Origin: Haloterrigena sp. KLK7
GTDB lineage: Archaea > Halobacteriota > Halobacteria > Halobacteriales > Natrialbaceae
Assembly: GCF_037914945.1 (NCBI RefSeq)
Contig: NZ_CP149787.1
Span: 3,348,001 to 3,412,000, forward strand
Direction: 5' to 3'
Length of the DNA: 64,000 nucleotides
Shown: positions 33,737 through 41,471 of the stretch, piece by piece
Layout of the letters: each line of letters begins with the position of its first letter
How positions within the stretch are numbered: position 1 is the first letter of the stretch
Translations under genes and position numbers: made by a program
The notes under the pieces: generated by a model
Databases searched by the model: none
The model's input: the letters and a program-made list of their open reading frames with translations, nothing else
What the model was told of the DNA's origin: nothing

Positions 33737-34417
33737 TTACTCCCCGAGTTCCTCGAGCAGCGTCTCGGCCGCCGCGCTCGAGGAGCCGGGGCCGCGGGCG
33801 GTGAGCAGGTCGCCGTCGACGGTGACGCTGGTGTCCTCGTCGAGTTCGGCGTCCCAGTTGGCGCCGGCTTCTTTGACCTCGTCTTCGACCCAGTAGGGCA
33901 GTTTCCGGCCGCTGGGCATCAGATCGTTCTCGTCGACGATTCCCTCCTCCCACTCGTTGGGGAAGCCGGTGACGTCCCGGCCGTTGACGATGAACGCGCC
34001 CTGTCGATCGCGGGCGAACGCGAGGATACCGACGGCGTGACAGACGACCAGCGCCTTGCCGTCGTCGTCCGCGACCGCCTCGCGGAGGAGGCGACGCGCG
34101 TCGCTGTCCTGATTGACGTCCCACTCGGTGCCGTGGCCGCCGGGGAAGACGACCGCGTCGTATCCCTCGGCCTCGGCCTGGGCGGTCGGAATCGGATCGT
34201 TCAGCCGCTCGTCGTTCTCGTGGACTTCCCGGACGTGCTCGGCGGTCTCCTCGCCGACCTCGTCGGGGTCGATCGAGCGCTCGTCGACCTTCGGCGGCTT
34301 CCCGGAGGGCGTCGCGACCGTGATCTCCAGACCCGCGTCCGAGAGCGTCTCGAGCGGCTCGACGCATTCCTCTCCCCAGTACCCCTCTTCGCTGACGACG
34401 AACAGTGCAGAACTCAT
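33737..34417 (-). CDS. DJ-1/PfpI (Hsp31-like) amidotransferase-fold protein
   Basis: A 226-residue protein of the class I glutamine amidotransferase-like superfamily. The nucleophile elbow is LVVCHAVGIL (Cys near residue 126) and the fold start reads FVVSEEGYWGEECVEPLETL; VVFPGGHGTEWDV is the flanking oxyanion region, with the acidic partner Glu at its head. Hsp31-type members act as glyoxalase III or deglycase-like enzymes and chaperones. The ATG at 34417 begins the fold directly. Confidence 0.85.
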   Translation of the reverse strand: MSSALFVVSEEGYWGEECVEPLETLSDAGLEITVATPSGKPPKVDERSIDPDEVGEETAEHVREVHENDERLNDPIPTAQAEAEGYDAVVFPGGHGTEWDVNQDSDARRLLREAVADDDGKALVVCHAVGILAFARDRQGAFIVNGRDVTGFPNEWEEGIVDENDLMPSGRKLPYWVEDEVKEAGANWDAELDEDTSVTVDGDLLTARGPGSSSAAAETLLEELGE

Positions 34418-34565
34418 ACGCGACCGTACGGGACGGAGCGTAAAAACGACCAGCCCACCCCTCGGTTCTGCCGCAATGTCTCGCTTCGATACGTCCCCTC
34501 GCGTGACACTCCGCGACGACGAGAGTGGCCTTTTTCGCCGTCCAAGACGTACGTCACACTATACC

Positions 34566-35147
34566 ATGTCAGATCGACCCACTCCGTTCGACGGCCTCGA
34601 CGACCTGTTCGACCAACTGAATCGACGACTCGAGACGGCCGCCCGAACCTGGCAGTCGGAGGTCGACGACCGCAGTCGACTCGACCTCTCGATGGGCGGG
34701 GGAGGGACTCGGCTGGACCTGACCGACCGGGGCGACGAGTTCGTCGCCACCGTCGACGTCCCCGGCTACGAGAGCGACGACCTCGAGATCCGACTCCGCG
34801 GCGACACGCTCGCCATCAGCGGCGAACGGCAACGGGCGTTCGAGGAGAGCGACGGAATCGACGAACGCGATGATCTCGAGGGTGGTGAGGCCGACGAGAC
34901 CGACGAAACGGGCGAGCGCGACGGCACACACGAGACAGGTGAGCGCGACGGAAGACGCGAGACGGGCGAGCGCGAGGGAACGTACATCCGCCGCGAGCGC
35001 GAACTCCAATCGTTCAGCCGGCAGATTCGGCTCCCCGAACCCGTCGACGCCGACGCCGTGACCGCGACCGTCAACAACGGCGTCCTGACGGTTCGACTCC
35101 CGAAACTGGAGCCCAGCGGCGAGACGCGGACGATCGACGTCGACTGA
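34566..35147 (+). CDS. Hsp20/alpha-crystallin chaperone with an inserted repeat
   Basis: A 193-residue small heat-shock protein. The alpha-crystallin domain begins VDVPGYESDDLEIRLRGDTL (about residues 63-82) and ends with VNNGVLTVRLPKLEP, including the NGVLTVxLP motif. Between the two halves, residues 113-139 are three copies of a nine-residue unit, xETGERDGx, encoded by three 27-base direct repeats at 34902-34982. The insertion enlarges the loop that normally carries the dimer-forming strand. Hsp20 proteins bind denatured proteins. Start ATG is at 34566 and the promoter lies in the 148 bases upstream. Confidence 0.88.
   Translation: MSDRPTPFDGLDDLFDQLNRRLETAARTWQSEVDDRSRLDLSMGGGGTRLDLTDRGDEFVATVDVPGYESDDLEIRLRGDTLAISGERQRAFEESDGIDERDDLEGGEADETDETGERDGTHETGERDGRRETGEREGTYIRRERELQSFSRQIRLPEPVDADAVTATVNNGVLTVRLPKLEPSGETRTIDVD
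34902..34982 (+). repeat. Three tandem 27-bp repeats inside hsp20
   Basis: Units start at 34902, 34929 and 34956 and share most bases (for example ACGGGCGAGCGCGA). They encode DETGERDGT, HETGERDGR and RETGEREGT. Because each unit is 27 bases, changes in copy number would keep the reading frame. Confidence 0.8.
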
Positions 35148-35229
35148 CGAGCGATGCCGCAGCCAACACCCGCAGACCGATCACGCCGGCCCCGTCACCA
35201 GGTGTGTGCGCGGATCGACTGGCGCGCGC

Positions 35230-36234
35230 TCACCGGTCGTCGTCGAGGTTCAGGGCGTCGAAGAACCGACGCGTGAGGCGGCCGTCGACGAACTCGAGCA
35301 ACGCGTCCGTATCGTCGGCCTCGTCGGCGAAGAGGCCGAGTTCGATCCGCCCGCCGGCCATATCGTGGTGACCGCCGACCTGTCCGAGATCGTCGAAGGC
35401 GGTCTGGAGCGTCTCGCCGATGTGGATCCGCGGATCGATCGACCGCGCGCTCAACCGGATCGCGCCGTCGACGACCCCGTAGACGAGCACGGTGTCGACG
35501 CCCTCGAGGTTCAGCAGGTAGTCCGCGGCCTGAGGCAGGGCGTCGGTCTCGGTCGTCTTGGCGACGCTCGCGACCAGCGAGGAGCCCCGCCGCTCGCGGC
35601 TCGCGATCGCCTTCCCGATCGCGTCGAGCGTTCCCGGGGAGAACGCGCTGCTGTAGAGTTGCTCGAGGGTCTCCAGGTCCGCGTGAGGGTAGACCGCCAG
35701 CGCCGCCTCGTACTCCCGGCGGGTCGGCTCACGGACGAAATCCAGACGCTCGCGGTGGAGCGCGAACAGCAGCGCCGAGGCGAGCCGCGTCGTCAACTCG
35801 ATCTCGAGCTCGCAGAGGTACTCGACGAATATGGTCGCGGTCGCACCGATCCGGGTTCGGACGTCCTCGAAGGTCGCGCCGACGGCCTCACCGGGGTGGT
35901 GATCGACGATGATCCCGGGCGTGATCGTCGCCGGCAGTTCGGTGTTGGCCCCCGGCTGGGAGTGATCGACGAAGCCGACGCAGTCGTAGCCCTCGATGGC
36001 GGTGTTCTCGACCGACTGCAGGGAGATATCGAGCATGTTGACGAGGGCCCGGTTCTGCTGATGGGAGATCTCGCCGCCGTAGGCGATCGTCACCTCCTCG
36101 ACGTCGTGGTCGGTCGCGATCGCCTCGAGGGCCAGGGCGCTGGCCAGACAGTCCGGATCGGGGTTGTCGTGGCAGACGATCGCCAGCGACCCCACCGTCT
36201 CGAGGACGGCCACGAGTTCGTCTGCACGGGACAT
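35230..36234 (-). CDS. DHH family phosphoesterase
   Basis: A 334-residue protein. The DHH domain has VCHDNPDPDCLASALAL at the start, VGFVDHSQPGANT in the middle and the namesake IIVDHHPGEAVGATF. The DHHA1 part ends DLGQVGGHHDMAGGRIELGL. This is the NrnA/RecJ-like family of nanoRNase, cyclic-dinucleotide or pAp phosphatase enzymes using manganese. Substrate choice cannot be made from the sequence. The ATG at 36234 lies just before the first strand. Confidence 0.9.
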   Translation of the reverse strand: MSRADELVAVLETVGSLAIVCHDNPDPDCLASALALEAIATDHDVEEVTIAYGGEISHQQNRALVNMLDISLQSVENTAIEGYDCVGFVDHSQPGANTELPATITPGIIVDHHPGEAVGATFEDVRTRIGATATIFVEYLCELEIELTTRLASALLFALHRERLDFVREPTRREYEAALAVYPHADLETLEQLYSSAFSPGTLDAIGKAIASRERRGSSLVASVAKTTETDALPQAADYLLNLEGVDTVLVYGVVDGAIRLSARSIDPRIHIGETLQTAFDDLGQVGGHHDMAGGRIELGLFADEADDTDALLEFVDGRLTRRFFDALNLDDDR

Positions 36235-36529
36235 ACCCGGTGTACGACGACGAGACGTTTGAATCCCGCGTCGCGTCTCACGAATAGTATCGACGGTCGG
36301 CGGTCCCGGCTCCCGTCGCGCGGTTCGCTCGAGGGCGCGCCGGCCGTCGGGATCGAAATCGGACGGCCGGTCTCGCGGCGACGAATCGACTTATATCGGA
36401 AGTAGAACATCATCGGGTACGTTCTCGATCGGAGGTAACGCGGCTGTACCCCTGCAGTGGGGTTCCCACCTCGGAGAAACGCGCCTCTCGGTTCAATAAT
36501 CGAACGAATCGATACTCGAGTGTCACGTC

Positions 36530-37630
36530 ATGACCTCGAACACCGATTCCCGACGACGATTCCTGCAGACGACCGGTGCGGCGACCGCGCTGGCGATCGC
36601 CGGTTGTCTCGGCGGGACGTCAGACGACGGCGACGGGGCCGCACAGGACACCGATGCCGAGACGGGCGACGACGCGGACCTGTCGACAGCTGAGTCCGTC
36701 GACGTCGATCGGGTCGCTCGCGATCCGACCGACGTTCCCGATCCGGTCGACTGGAACGAACCTCGCGAGCACGACGTCACGATTCGAACCGAACGGGTGA
36801 CCGCCGAGATCGAACCGGGAGTCACGTTCGACTACATGACCTTCGAGGGGCGGGTTCCCGGCCCAATGATTCGGGTCCGCCGCGGCGACCGCGTCACCCT
36901 CACCTTCGAGGTTCCCGGCGACCTGAACGTGACGAACCACAACATGGACTTCCACGCGGTCTACGGCCCGGGCGGCGGTGCCGACGCGACGACGATCAGC
37001 CCCGACGACGGTCCCGCGCAGATCAGCTTCAGGGCCGAGTACCCGGGCGTGTTCATCTACCACTGTGCGATCCCGAACATGGACCAACACATCAGCGCCG
37101 GGATGTTCGGCTCGATCCTCGTCGAACCCGAGGACGGCCTGCCGGCGGTCGACCGGGAGTTCTACCTCGGCCAGCACGAGATCTACACGAACGGGTCGGT
37201 CGGCGAGGAGGGCCACCACGGCTTCGACTTCGACGCCATGCTCGCCGAGCAGCCCACGTACGTCGTCTTCAACGGTCAGGCCGACGGTTTCACCGAGGAC
37301 GGCGTCGGGCCGATGCGCGCCGAAGTCGGCGAGACCGCCCGCGTCTACTTCGCCAACGGCGGTCCGAACCTGCTGAGTTCGTGGCACCCGATCGGCAACG
37401 TCTGGAGCCGGTTCTACCGCGACGGCGACCTCCTGACCGAGCCCGAGCGCAACATCGAGACGGCGCCCGTGGCGCCGGGGACGACCGCCGCGGCCGAACT
37501 GGAGTTCCCCGTGCCGGGTCCCGTCAAGGTCGTCGACCACGCACTAACCCGCGCGGCTCGGCGGGGTGCGCTCGCGATCATCGACGTCGACGGCGAGTCG
37601 AATCCCGAGATCTACGATTCGAACCCGTGA
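36530..37630 (+). CDS. nirK: Copper-containing nitrite reductase
   Basis: A 366-residue exported enzyme reducing nitrite to nitric oxide in denitrification. The signal SRRRFLQTTGAATALAIAGC is a twin-arginine lipoprotein-type leader with a lipobox Cys at residue 26. All copper ligands are present: type 1 His137, Cys179, His187 and Met192; type 2 His142, His178 and His337. The catalytic Asp140 and His286 are present as well. The protein fits two-domain NirK. An acidic linker (residues 30-60) separates it from the membrane anchor. An HTH-10 regulator lies 145 bases downstream. Confidence 0.93.
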   Translation: MTSNTDSRRRFLQTTGAATALAIAGCLGGTSDDGDGAAQDTDAETGDDADLSTAESVDVDRVARDPTDVPDPVDWNEPREHDVTIRTERVTAEIEPGVTFDYMTFEGRVPGPMIRVRRGDRVTLTFEVPGDLNVTNHNMDFHAVYGPGGGADATTISPDDGPAQISFRAEYPGVFIYHCAIPNMDQHISAGMFGSILVEPEDGLPAVDREFYLGQHEIYTNGSVGEEGHHGFDFDAMLAEQPTYVVFNGQADGFTEDGVGPMRAEVGETARVYFANGGPNLLSSWHPIGNVWSRFYRDGDLLTEPERNIETAPVAPGTTAAAELEFPVPGPVKVVDHALTRAARRGALAIIDVDGESNPEIYDSNP

Positions 37631-37775
37631 GAACCGACCTTCGAAAACCGACGTACGACGGGTAATCGGACTCCGTTTCCAGCGCAGTTAGAACGATGCA
37701 AACCGGAACAAACTCCCCCGTCCCAGTCTCCGATAGCAGCGAGAAACCCGGGGCCGATCAACGCGCTGTCCGCCC

Positions 37776-38186
37776 ATGAGGAACGATACCGACGGCGACC
37801 GGATCCGAGTCACGGTAACCGTGACCGAGGACGATTCGATCGAACAGCTCGTCGACTGCGTCGAGGACGTGGTCGACGCTCGCATCGTCGACGCGCCCGA
37901 CTCGAGTCGCCGCCCGACGACGCTCCGAATCGACGTCCGGGACGTGACGCCGAAACAGTGGGAAGCGCTCGAGGTCGCTTTCGAGCAGGGATACTTCGAC
38001 TGCCCTCGAGAGACGGATCTCGAGACGCTCGCGACGAAGCTTTCGATCTCGAAGTCGGCGGTCTCCCAGCGCCTTCGCGCGGCCGAGTCGACGCTCCTTC
38101 GGGCGATCGTCGAGGCGACTCGAGCGCCCGGATCGCACGACACGGAGACAGCGGCCGAACCGGAGCCGGAGCCCGAAACGCGATAG
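37776..38186 (+). CDS. HTH-10 (Bat-type) regulator next to nirK
   Basis: A 136-residue protein. Residues 55-110 are the HTH-10 domain: VTPKQWEALEVAFEQGYFDC and LATKLSISKSAVSQRLRAAE. The first 50 residues form a short strand-rich part (VTVTVTEDDSIEQLVDCVED) that may be a sensory or dimer module. It lacks the Cys-rich motif of NarO and the PAS/GAF domains of Bat. Because it follows nirK in the same direction, control of nirK is possible but unproven. The C-terminal tail is Glu/Pro-rich. Confidence 0.75.
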   Translation: MRNDTDGDRIRVTVTVTEDDSIEQLVDCVEDVVDARIVDAPDSSRRPTTLRIDVRDVTPKQWEALEVAFEQGYFDCPRETDLETLATKLSISKSAVSQRLRAAESTLLRAIVEATRAPGSHDTETAAEPEPEPETR

Positions 38187-38197
38187 CCGGCCGAGCG

Positions 38198-38302
38198 TTA
38201 CTCTCCGGTCAGCCCTTCGCTCGCGGGCACGAAGGCGATCTTCTCCCCGCGACCCTCGCGTTCGGCGCGCTCGGAGCGCAGGTGGGCCGATTCGACGGTC
38301 GA
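38198..38302 (-). pseudogene. Decayed C-terminal fragment of an ornithine-cyclodeaminase-family gene
   Basis: On the minus strand this stretch reads STVESAHLRSERAEREGRGE followed by KIAFVPASEGLTGE and a TAA stop. It aligns without gaps with the last 34 residues of the intact gene at 41472-42470 (22 of 34 identical, ERAEREGRG and PASE.LTG shared). Nothing upstream on the same strand continues the protein, so only about 35 codons of a second copy remain. It sits between the HTH-10 gene and the thiolase gene, which begins about 75 bases further right. Confidence 0.7.
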
Positions 38303-38377
38303 ACGCTACGTATCGGTGGAACCAGCGTCCTTCGGTAGTATGTACATCTTTTATACTGGGAGATCTCATCCACGTAT

Positions 38378-39556
38378 ATGCGAGACGCGTATCTCGTCGG
38401 TGCGGGGCAGTCGGACTACGGGGCGTTCCCGGAGGAGAGCTACCGGTCGCTGTTCCGGACGGCGTTCGAAGCGGCGACGGAGAGCGTACCGAACGGGATC
38501 GGCGGCGCGGACGTCGACGAGGCGTTCATCGGCAACCTCGGCGTCGGCGGTCGGCAGCTCGGGCTCTCGGGGCCCGCAGTGACCGAACACGTCGGCCTCG
38601 GGGGCGTCCCCTGTACGCGCGTCGAGAACGCCTGCGCGGCCAGCGGCTTCGCCGTCCGCCAGGCCGTCCAGGCGGTCAAGTCGGGGATGGCCGACGTCGT
38701 CCTGGCCGGCGGCTTCGAGATCATGTCCGATATGAGCTCCGACGCGACGAAGTACTGGCTCGGCGTCTCCGGCGAGACCGAGTGGGAGCGGCTCTCCGGG
38801 ACGACCTTCTCCGGCGTTTACGCCCAGATGGCCTCGGTCCACATGGAGCGATACGGCACCACGCGCGAACAGCTCTCTCGGGTCGCCGTCAAGAACCACG
38901 CCAACGGCGCGAAGAACCCCCACGCCCAGTTAGGGTTCGAGTGTTCGCTCGAGGACGCCGAGTCCGCCCCCGTCGTCGCGGACCCCCTGAACCTCTATCA
39001 CTGCTGTCCGACCTCCGACGGCGCTGCCTGCGCCCTGATCGTCAGCGAGGACGTGGTCGACGACTACACCGACGACCCGATCCGGATCGCGGGCGTCGGC
39101 GCGGGCAGCGACGACGTCGGCCTCTTCCAGCGCGACACCTACACCGGGGTCCCCGCGAGCCGGCGGGCCGCCGAATCGGCCTACGAGATGGCCGGCGTCG
39201 GGCCGGACGACCTCGACTTCGCCGAGGTCCACGACTGCTTCGCCATCGCCGAACTGCTGGCCTACGAGGATCTGGGCTTCTGCGAACGCGGCGAGGCCGG
39301 CGACCTGATCGAGTCCGGCGCGACCGAACTCGGCGGCGATCTCCCCGTCAACACCTCCGGCGGTCTCAAGTCCAAGGGCCACCCCATCGGCGCGACCGGC
39401 GCCGGACAGGTCGTCGAGGCGTTCAAACAGCTCTCCGGCGAGGCCGGCGAGCGACAGGTCGAGAACCCGACCCGCGGCCTGACCCACAACGTCGGCGGCA
39501 GCGGCGGTGCCGCCGTCGTTCACGTGTTCGAGAAGGAGCGGGAGGTGAGCGCCTGA
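38378..39556 (+). CDS. Thiolase family acyltransferase
   Basis: A 392-residue thiolase. The nucleophile Cys is in RVENACAASGFAVRQAV (about residue 86), the second active-site region is HDCFAIAELL with His near 288, and GHPIGATGAGQ with the catalytic His is near 336. In archaea such thiolases work with an HMG-CoA synthase and a DUF35 protein in a channelling complex for the mevalonate pathway; the next gene encodes a fusion of exactly these two parts and its ATG overlaps the TGA here. The call is thiolase by family; whether it makes acetoacetyl-CoA is inferred. Confidence 0.85.
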   Translation: MRDAYLVGAGQSDYGAFPEESYRSLFRTAFEAATESVPNGIGGADVDEAFIGNLGVGGRQLGLSGPAVTEHVGLGGVPCTRVENACAASGFAVRQAVQAVKSGMADVVLAGGFEIMSDMSSDATKYWLGVSGETEWERLSGTTFSGVYAQMASVHMERYGTTREQLSRVAVKNHANGAKNPHAQLGFECSLEDAESAPVVADPLNLYHCCPTSDGAACALIVSEDVVDDYTDDPIRIAGVGAGSDDVGLFQRDTYTGVPASRRAAESAYEMAGVGPDDLDFAEVHDCFAIAELLAYEDLGFCERGEAGDLIESGATELGGDLPVNTSGGLKSKGHPIGATGAGQVVEAFKQLSGEAGERQVENPTRGLTHNVGGSGGAAVVHVFEKEREVSA

Positions 39557-41109
39557 TGACCGCGATCACCGGCGTCGGCGCGTACGCACCGCGGTTCCGC
39601 ATCACGGCGGAGGCGTTCGAGGAGGCGTGGGGCCAGTTCCAGGCCGCCGGCATCACCGAGAAGGCCGTCCCCGCGGCCGACGAGGACCCGCTGACGATGG
39701 GCTACGAGGCCGCGACGCGGGCCCTCGAGGCCGCGGCCGTCGATCCCGAATCGGTCGACTGGCTCGCCTTCGCCGCCTCACGACCGCCCGAGGCCGAGGA
39801 GGACCTGACCGCACGACTGGGCGCGATGCTCGCCCTCGACGAATCGACGACCCAGCAGCTGTTCACCGGCAGCACGCGCGCCGGAACGCGGGCGATCTGG
39901 GCCGGTATGGACGCGATCGACGCCGATTCTACCACCGGACTCGTCGTCGCGGCCGACGCACCGAAGGGCGACCCCGACGACGACGTCGACCACGCCGCGG
40001 GCGCCGGCGCGGCCGCGTTCGTCCTCGAGAGCGGTGCGTCGGAGACGCATCCAAGTCCCGGCGAGGGGGCCGCCGAGATCGTCGACCGCGCCGAGTACGC
40101 CGTTCCGTACCCGGGCACCCGATTCCGAAACACCGGCGAGGACGAGACGCGGGGACTGGGCGTCACGCAGTACGACCGCGCCGCGTTCACCGAGACGATC
40201 GGCGGCGCCGTCGACGGCCTCGAGACCGATCCGGATCCCGACGCGGCGGCGATCCAGGCACCCGACGGCAAACTCCCCTACCGCGCCGCGGGTGCGGCGG
40301 GCGTGAGCACCGACGAGATTCGGGCCGCCGCGGCGGTCCACGACCTCGGCGATCTGGGCGCCGCGAGCGTTCCCGTCTCGCTGGCGAGCGCGCTCGAGGA
40401 CGGCTACGAGTCGATCCTCGCGGTCGCCCACGGCAGCGGCGCGGGCGCTGACGCGCTGGTCGTCGAAGCCGACGGCGACGTGCCCGCGGAGACGGCACTC
40501 GAGGGCGACGATACCCTCTCCTACGCCGAGTACCTGCGCCAGCGCGGCGTCGTCACGACCGGCCCGCCGTCGGGCGGCGGCGCCTACGTCAGCGTCCCCT
40601 CCTGGCGGCGGTCGATTCCCCAGCGCTACCGGCTCGAGGCCGGCCGCTGTCCCGACTGCGGCGCGCTCTCGTTCCCGCCGGAGGGCGCCTGCGCCGACTG
40701 CGGGGCGCTCGTCGAGTACGAGCCGGTCGAGCTCCCCGGCACTGGGACCGTCGAGGCCGTCACGACCATCTCCCAGGGCGGCGCGCCGCCGGAGTTCGCC
40801 GAGCAGCAGGCCCGCTCGGGCGACTACGCGGCGGCGATCGTCGCCCTCGAAAGCAGCGTTGCGTCGGAGACGCAACGAGCAGACGGTGATAGCGCGGAGC
40901 AAAGCTCCGCGGACCGTTCGAGCGGGCAACGCCCGCGAGAAGAAGCCGTCGACGATGACGGCAGCGAGACGGTCAGCGTCTCCGCGATGGGCACCGACGC
41001 CGCGCCCGAGGCGTTCGCGGTCGGCGACCGGATCGAGACGACGATCCGCCGCATCTACACGCAGGAGGGCGTGACCCGCTACGGGTTCAAGGTCCGTCCC
41101 GCGGAGTAG
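39556..41109 (+). CDS. HMG-CoA-synthase-like protein fused to DUF35 OB/zinc-ribbon domain
   Basis: A 517-residue fusion. Residues 1-345 have the thiolase/HMG-CoA synthase fold (ITGVGAYAPRFRI, AGTRAIWAGMDAI), but the position of the catalytic Cys (CKAGT in archaeal HMG-CoA synthases) is Thr107 (STRAGT). The C-terminal part is a DUF35 protein with a zinc ribbon CPDCG...CADCG and an OB fold containing a Ser/Glu/Asp-rich insertion (about residues 433-476) that is encoded by hairpin-rich DNA. It is translationally coupled to the thiolase gene. It may be a complex partner or act on another substrate; HMG-CoA synthesis is not supported. Confidence 0.8.
   Translation: MTAITGVGAYAPRFRITAEAFEEAWGQFQAAGITEKAVPAADEDPLTMGYEAATRALEAAAVDPESVDWLAFAASRPPEAEEDLTARLGAMLALDESTTQQLFTGSTRAGTRAIWAGMDAIDADSTTGLVVAADAPKGDPDDDVDHAAGAGAAAFVLESGASETHPSPGEGAAEIVDRAEYAVPYPGTRFRNTGEDETRGLGVTQYDRAAFTETIGGAVDGLETDPDPDAAAIQAPDGKLPYRAAGAAGVSTDEIRAAAAVHDLGDLGAASVPVSLASALEDGYESILAVAHGSGAGADALVVEADGDVPAETALEGDDTLSYAEYLRQRGVVTTGPPSGGGAYVSVPSWRRSIPQRYRLEAGRCPDCGALSFPPEGACADCGALVEYEPVELPGTGTVEAVTTISQGGAPPEFAEQQARSGDYAAAIVALESSVASETQRADGDSAEQSSADRSSGQRPREEAVDDDGSETVSVSAMGTDAAPEAFAVGDRIETTIRRIYTQEGVTRYGFKVRPAE
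40035..40049 (+). repeat. Intragenic hairpin TGCGTC-GGA-GACGCA
   Basis: Six-base arms around GGA lie in the HMG-CoA-synthase-like part of the fusion gene. The same core, GCGTCGGAGACGC, recurs in the hairpin at 40858-40876, so the two are copies of one sequence. Confidence 0.55.
40858..40936 (+). repeat. Cluster of three perfect hairpins in the DUF35 insertion
   Basis: Hairpin 1 (40858-40876) is GTTGCGTC-GGA-GACGCAAC. Hairpin 2 (40893-40911) is CGCGGAGC-AAA-GCTCCGCG. Hairpin 3 (40922-40936) is GCGGGC-AAC-GCCCGC. Each has perfect arms and a three-base loop. Together they encode the Ser/Glu/Arg-rich linker of the fusion protein, which suggests insertion of a structured repeat into the gene without breaking the frame. 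Confidence 0.7.
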
Positions 41110-41471
41110 GTCGTCGGCGACTCGAGGCCCTCACCGACGGATCCGAACTGACCGGACTCCGCGTTCGCGCCCCTCGGTCGGTCACCCTTCCACGTCAGTG
41201 TCGGCACTTATTCCGCCCCGGTCGAATCGTTCAGTCGGCGGGGTGGGAGTCCTGTCGTTGCCGACACGCTCCGTCCGGTCTGGGGGGATCGGACCCGCCA
41301 CCGGCTGCGACGATCCACTGTCAGAGGCACGGGCATCGTCACGCAGCCATCGATCGGTAGCCACACTCGGAACGAGTGCTACCACCGACCGACAGTCGGT
41401 GGTTTGGGGGTGGCTCTCAGCGACCTATTTTGAAGATCGATTCGTGCGACGAGAGGAAACTGCAGACCCGT
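41110..41471. other. Intergenic region, no gene, terminator-like hairpin
   Basis: No supported gene lies in these 362 bases between two convergent genes. Short open frames here are Pro/Arg/Thr-rich and lack family character. A hairpin at 41381-41403 could end transcription from either side. Confidence 0.5.
41381..41403. terminator. Terminator-like hairpin between convergent genes
   Basis: ACCACCGAC at 41381-41389 pairs perfectly with GTCGGTGGT at 41395-41403 around a five-base loop, and a TTTGGGGG tract follows on the plus strand. Its place between the convergent fusion gene and the ornithine-cyclodeaminase-family gene fits a transcription stop, though archaeal terminators often need only T-tracts. 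Confidence 0.4.

Noticed and set aside
41182..41385. A 67-codon minus-strand frame in the spacer right of the DUF35 fusion
   Set aside because: The composition (Pro/Thr/Arg) and lack of any recognisable pattern suggest chance; no promoter is seen.
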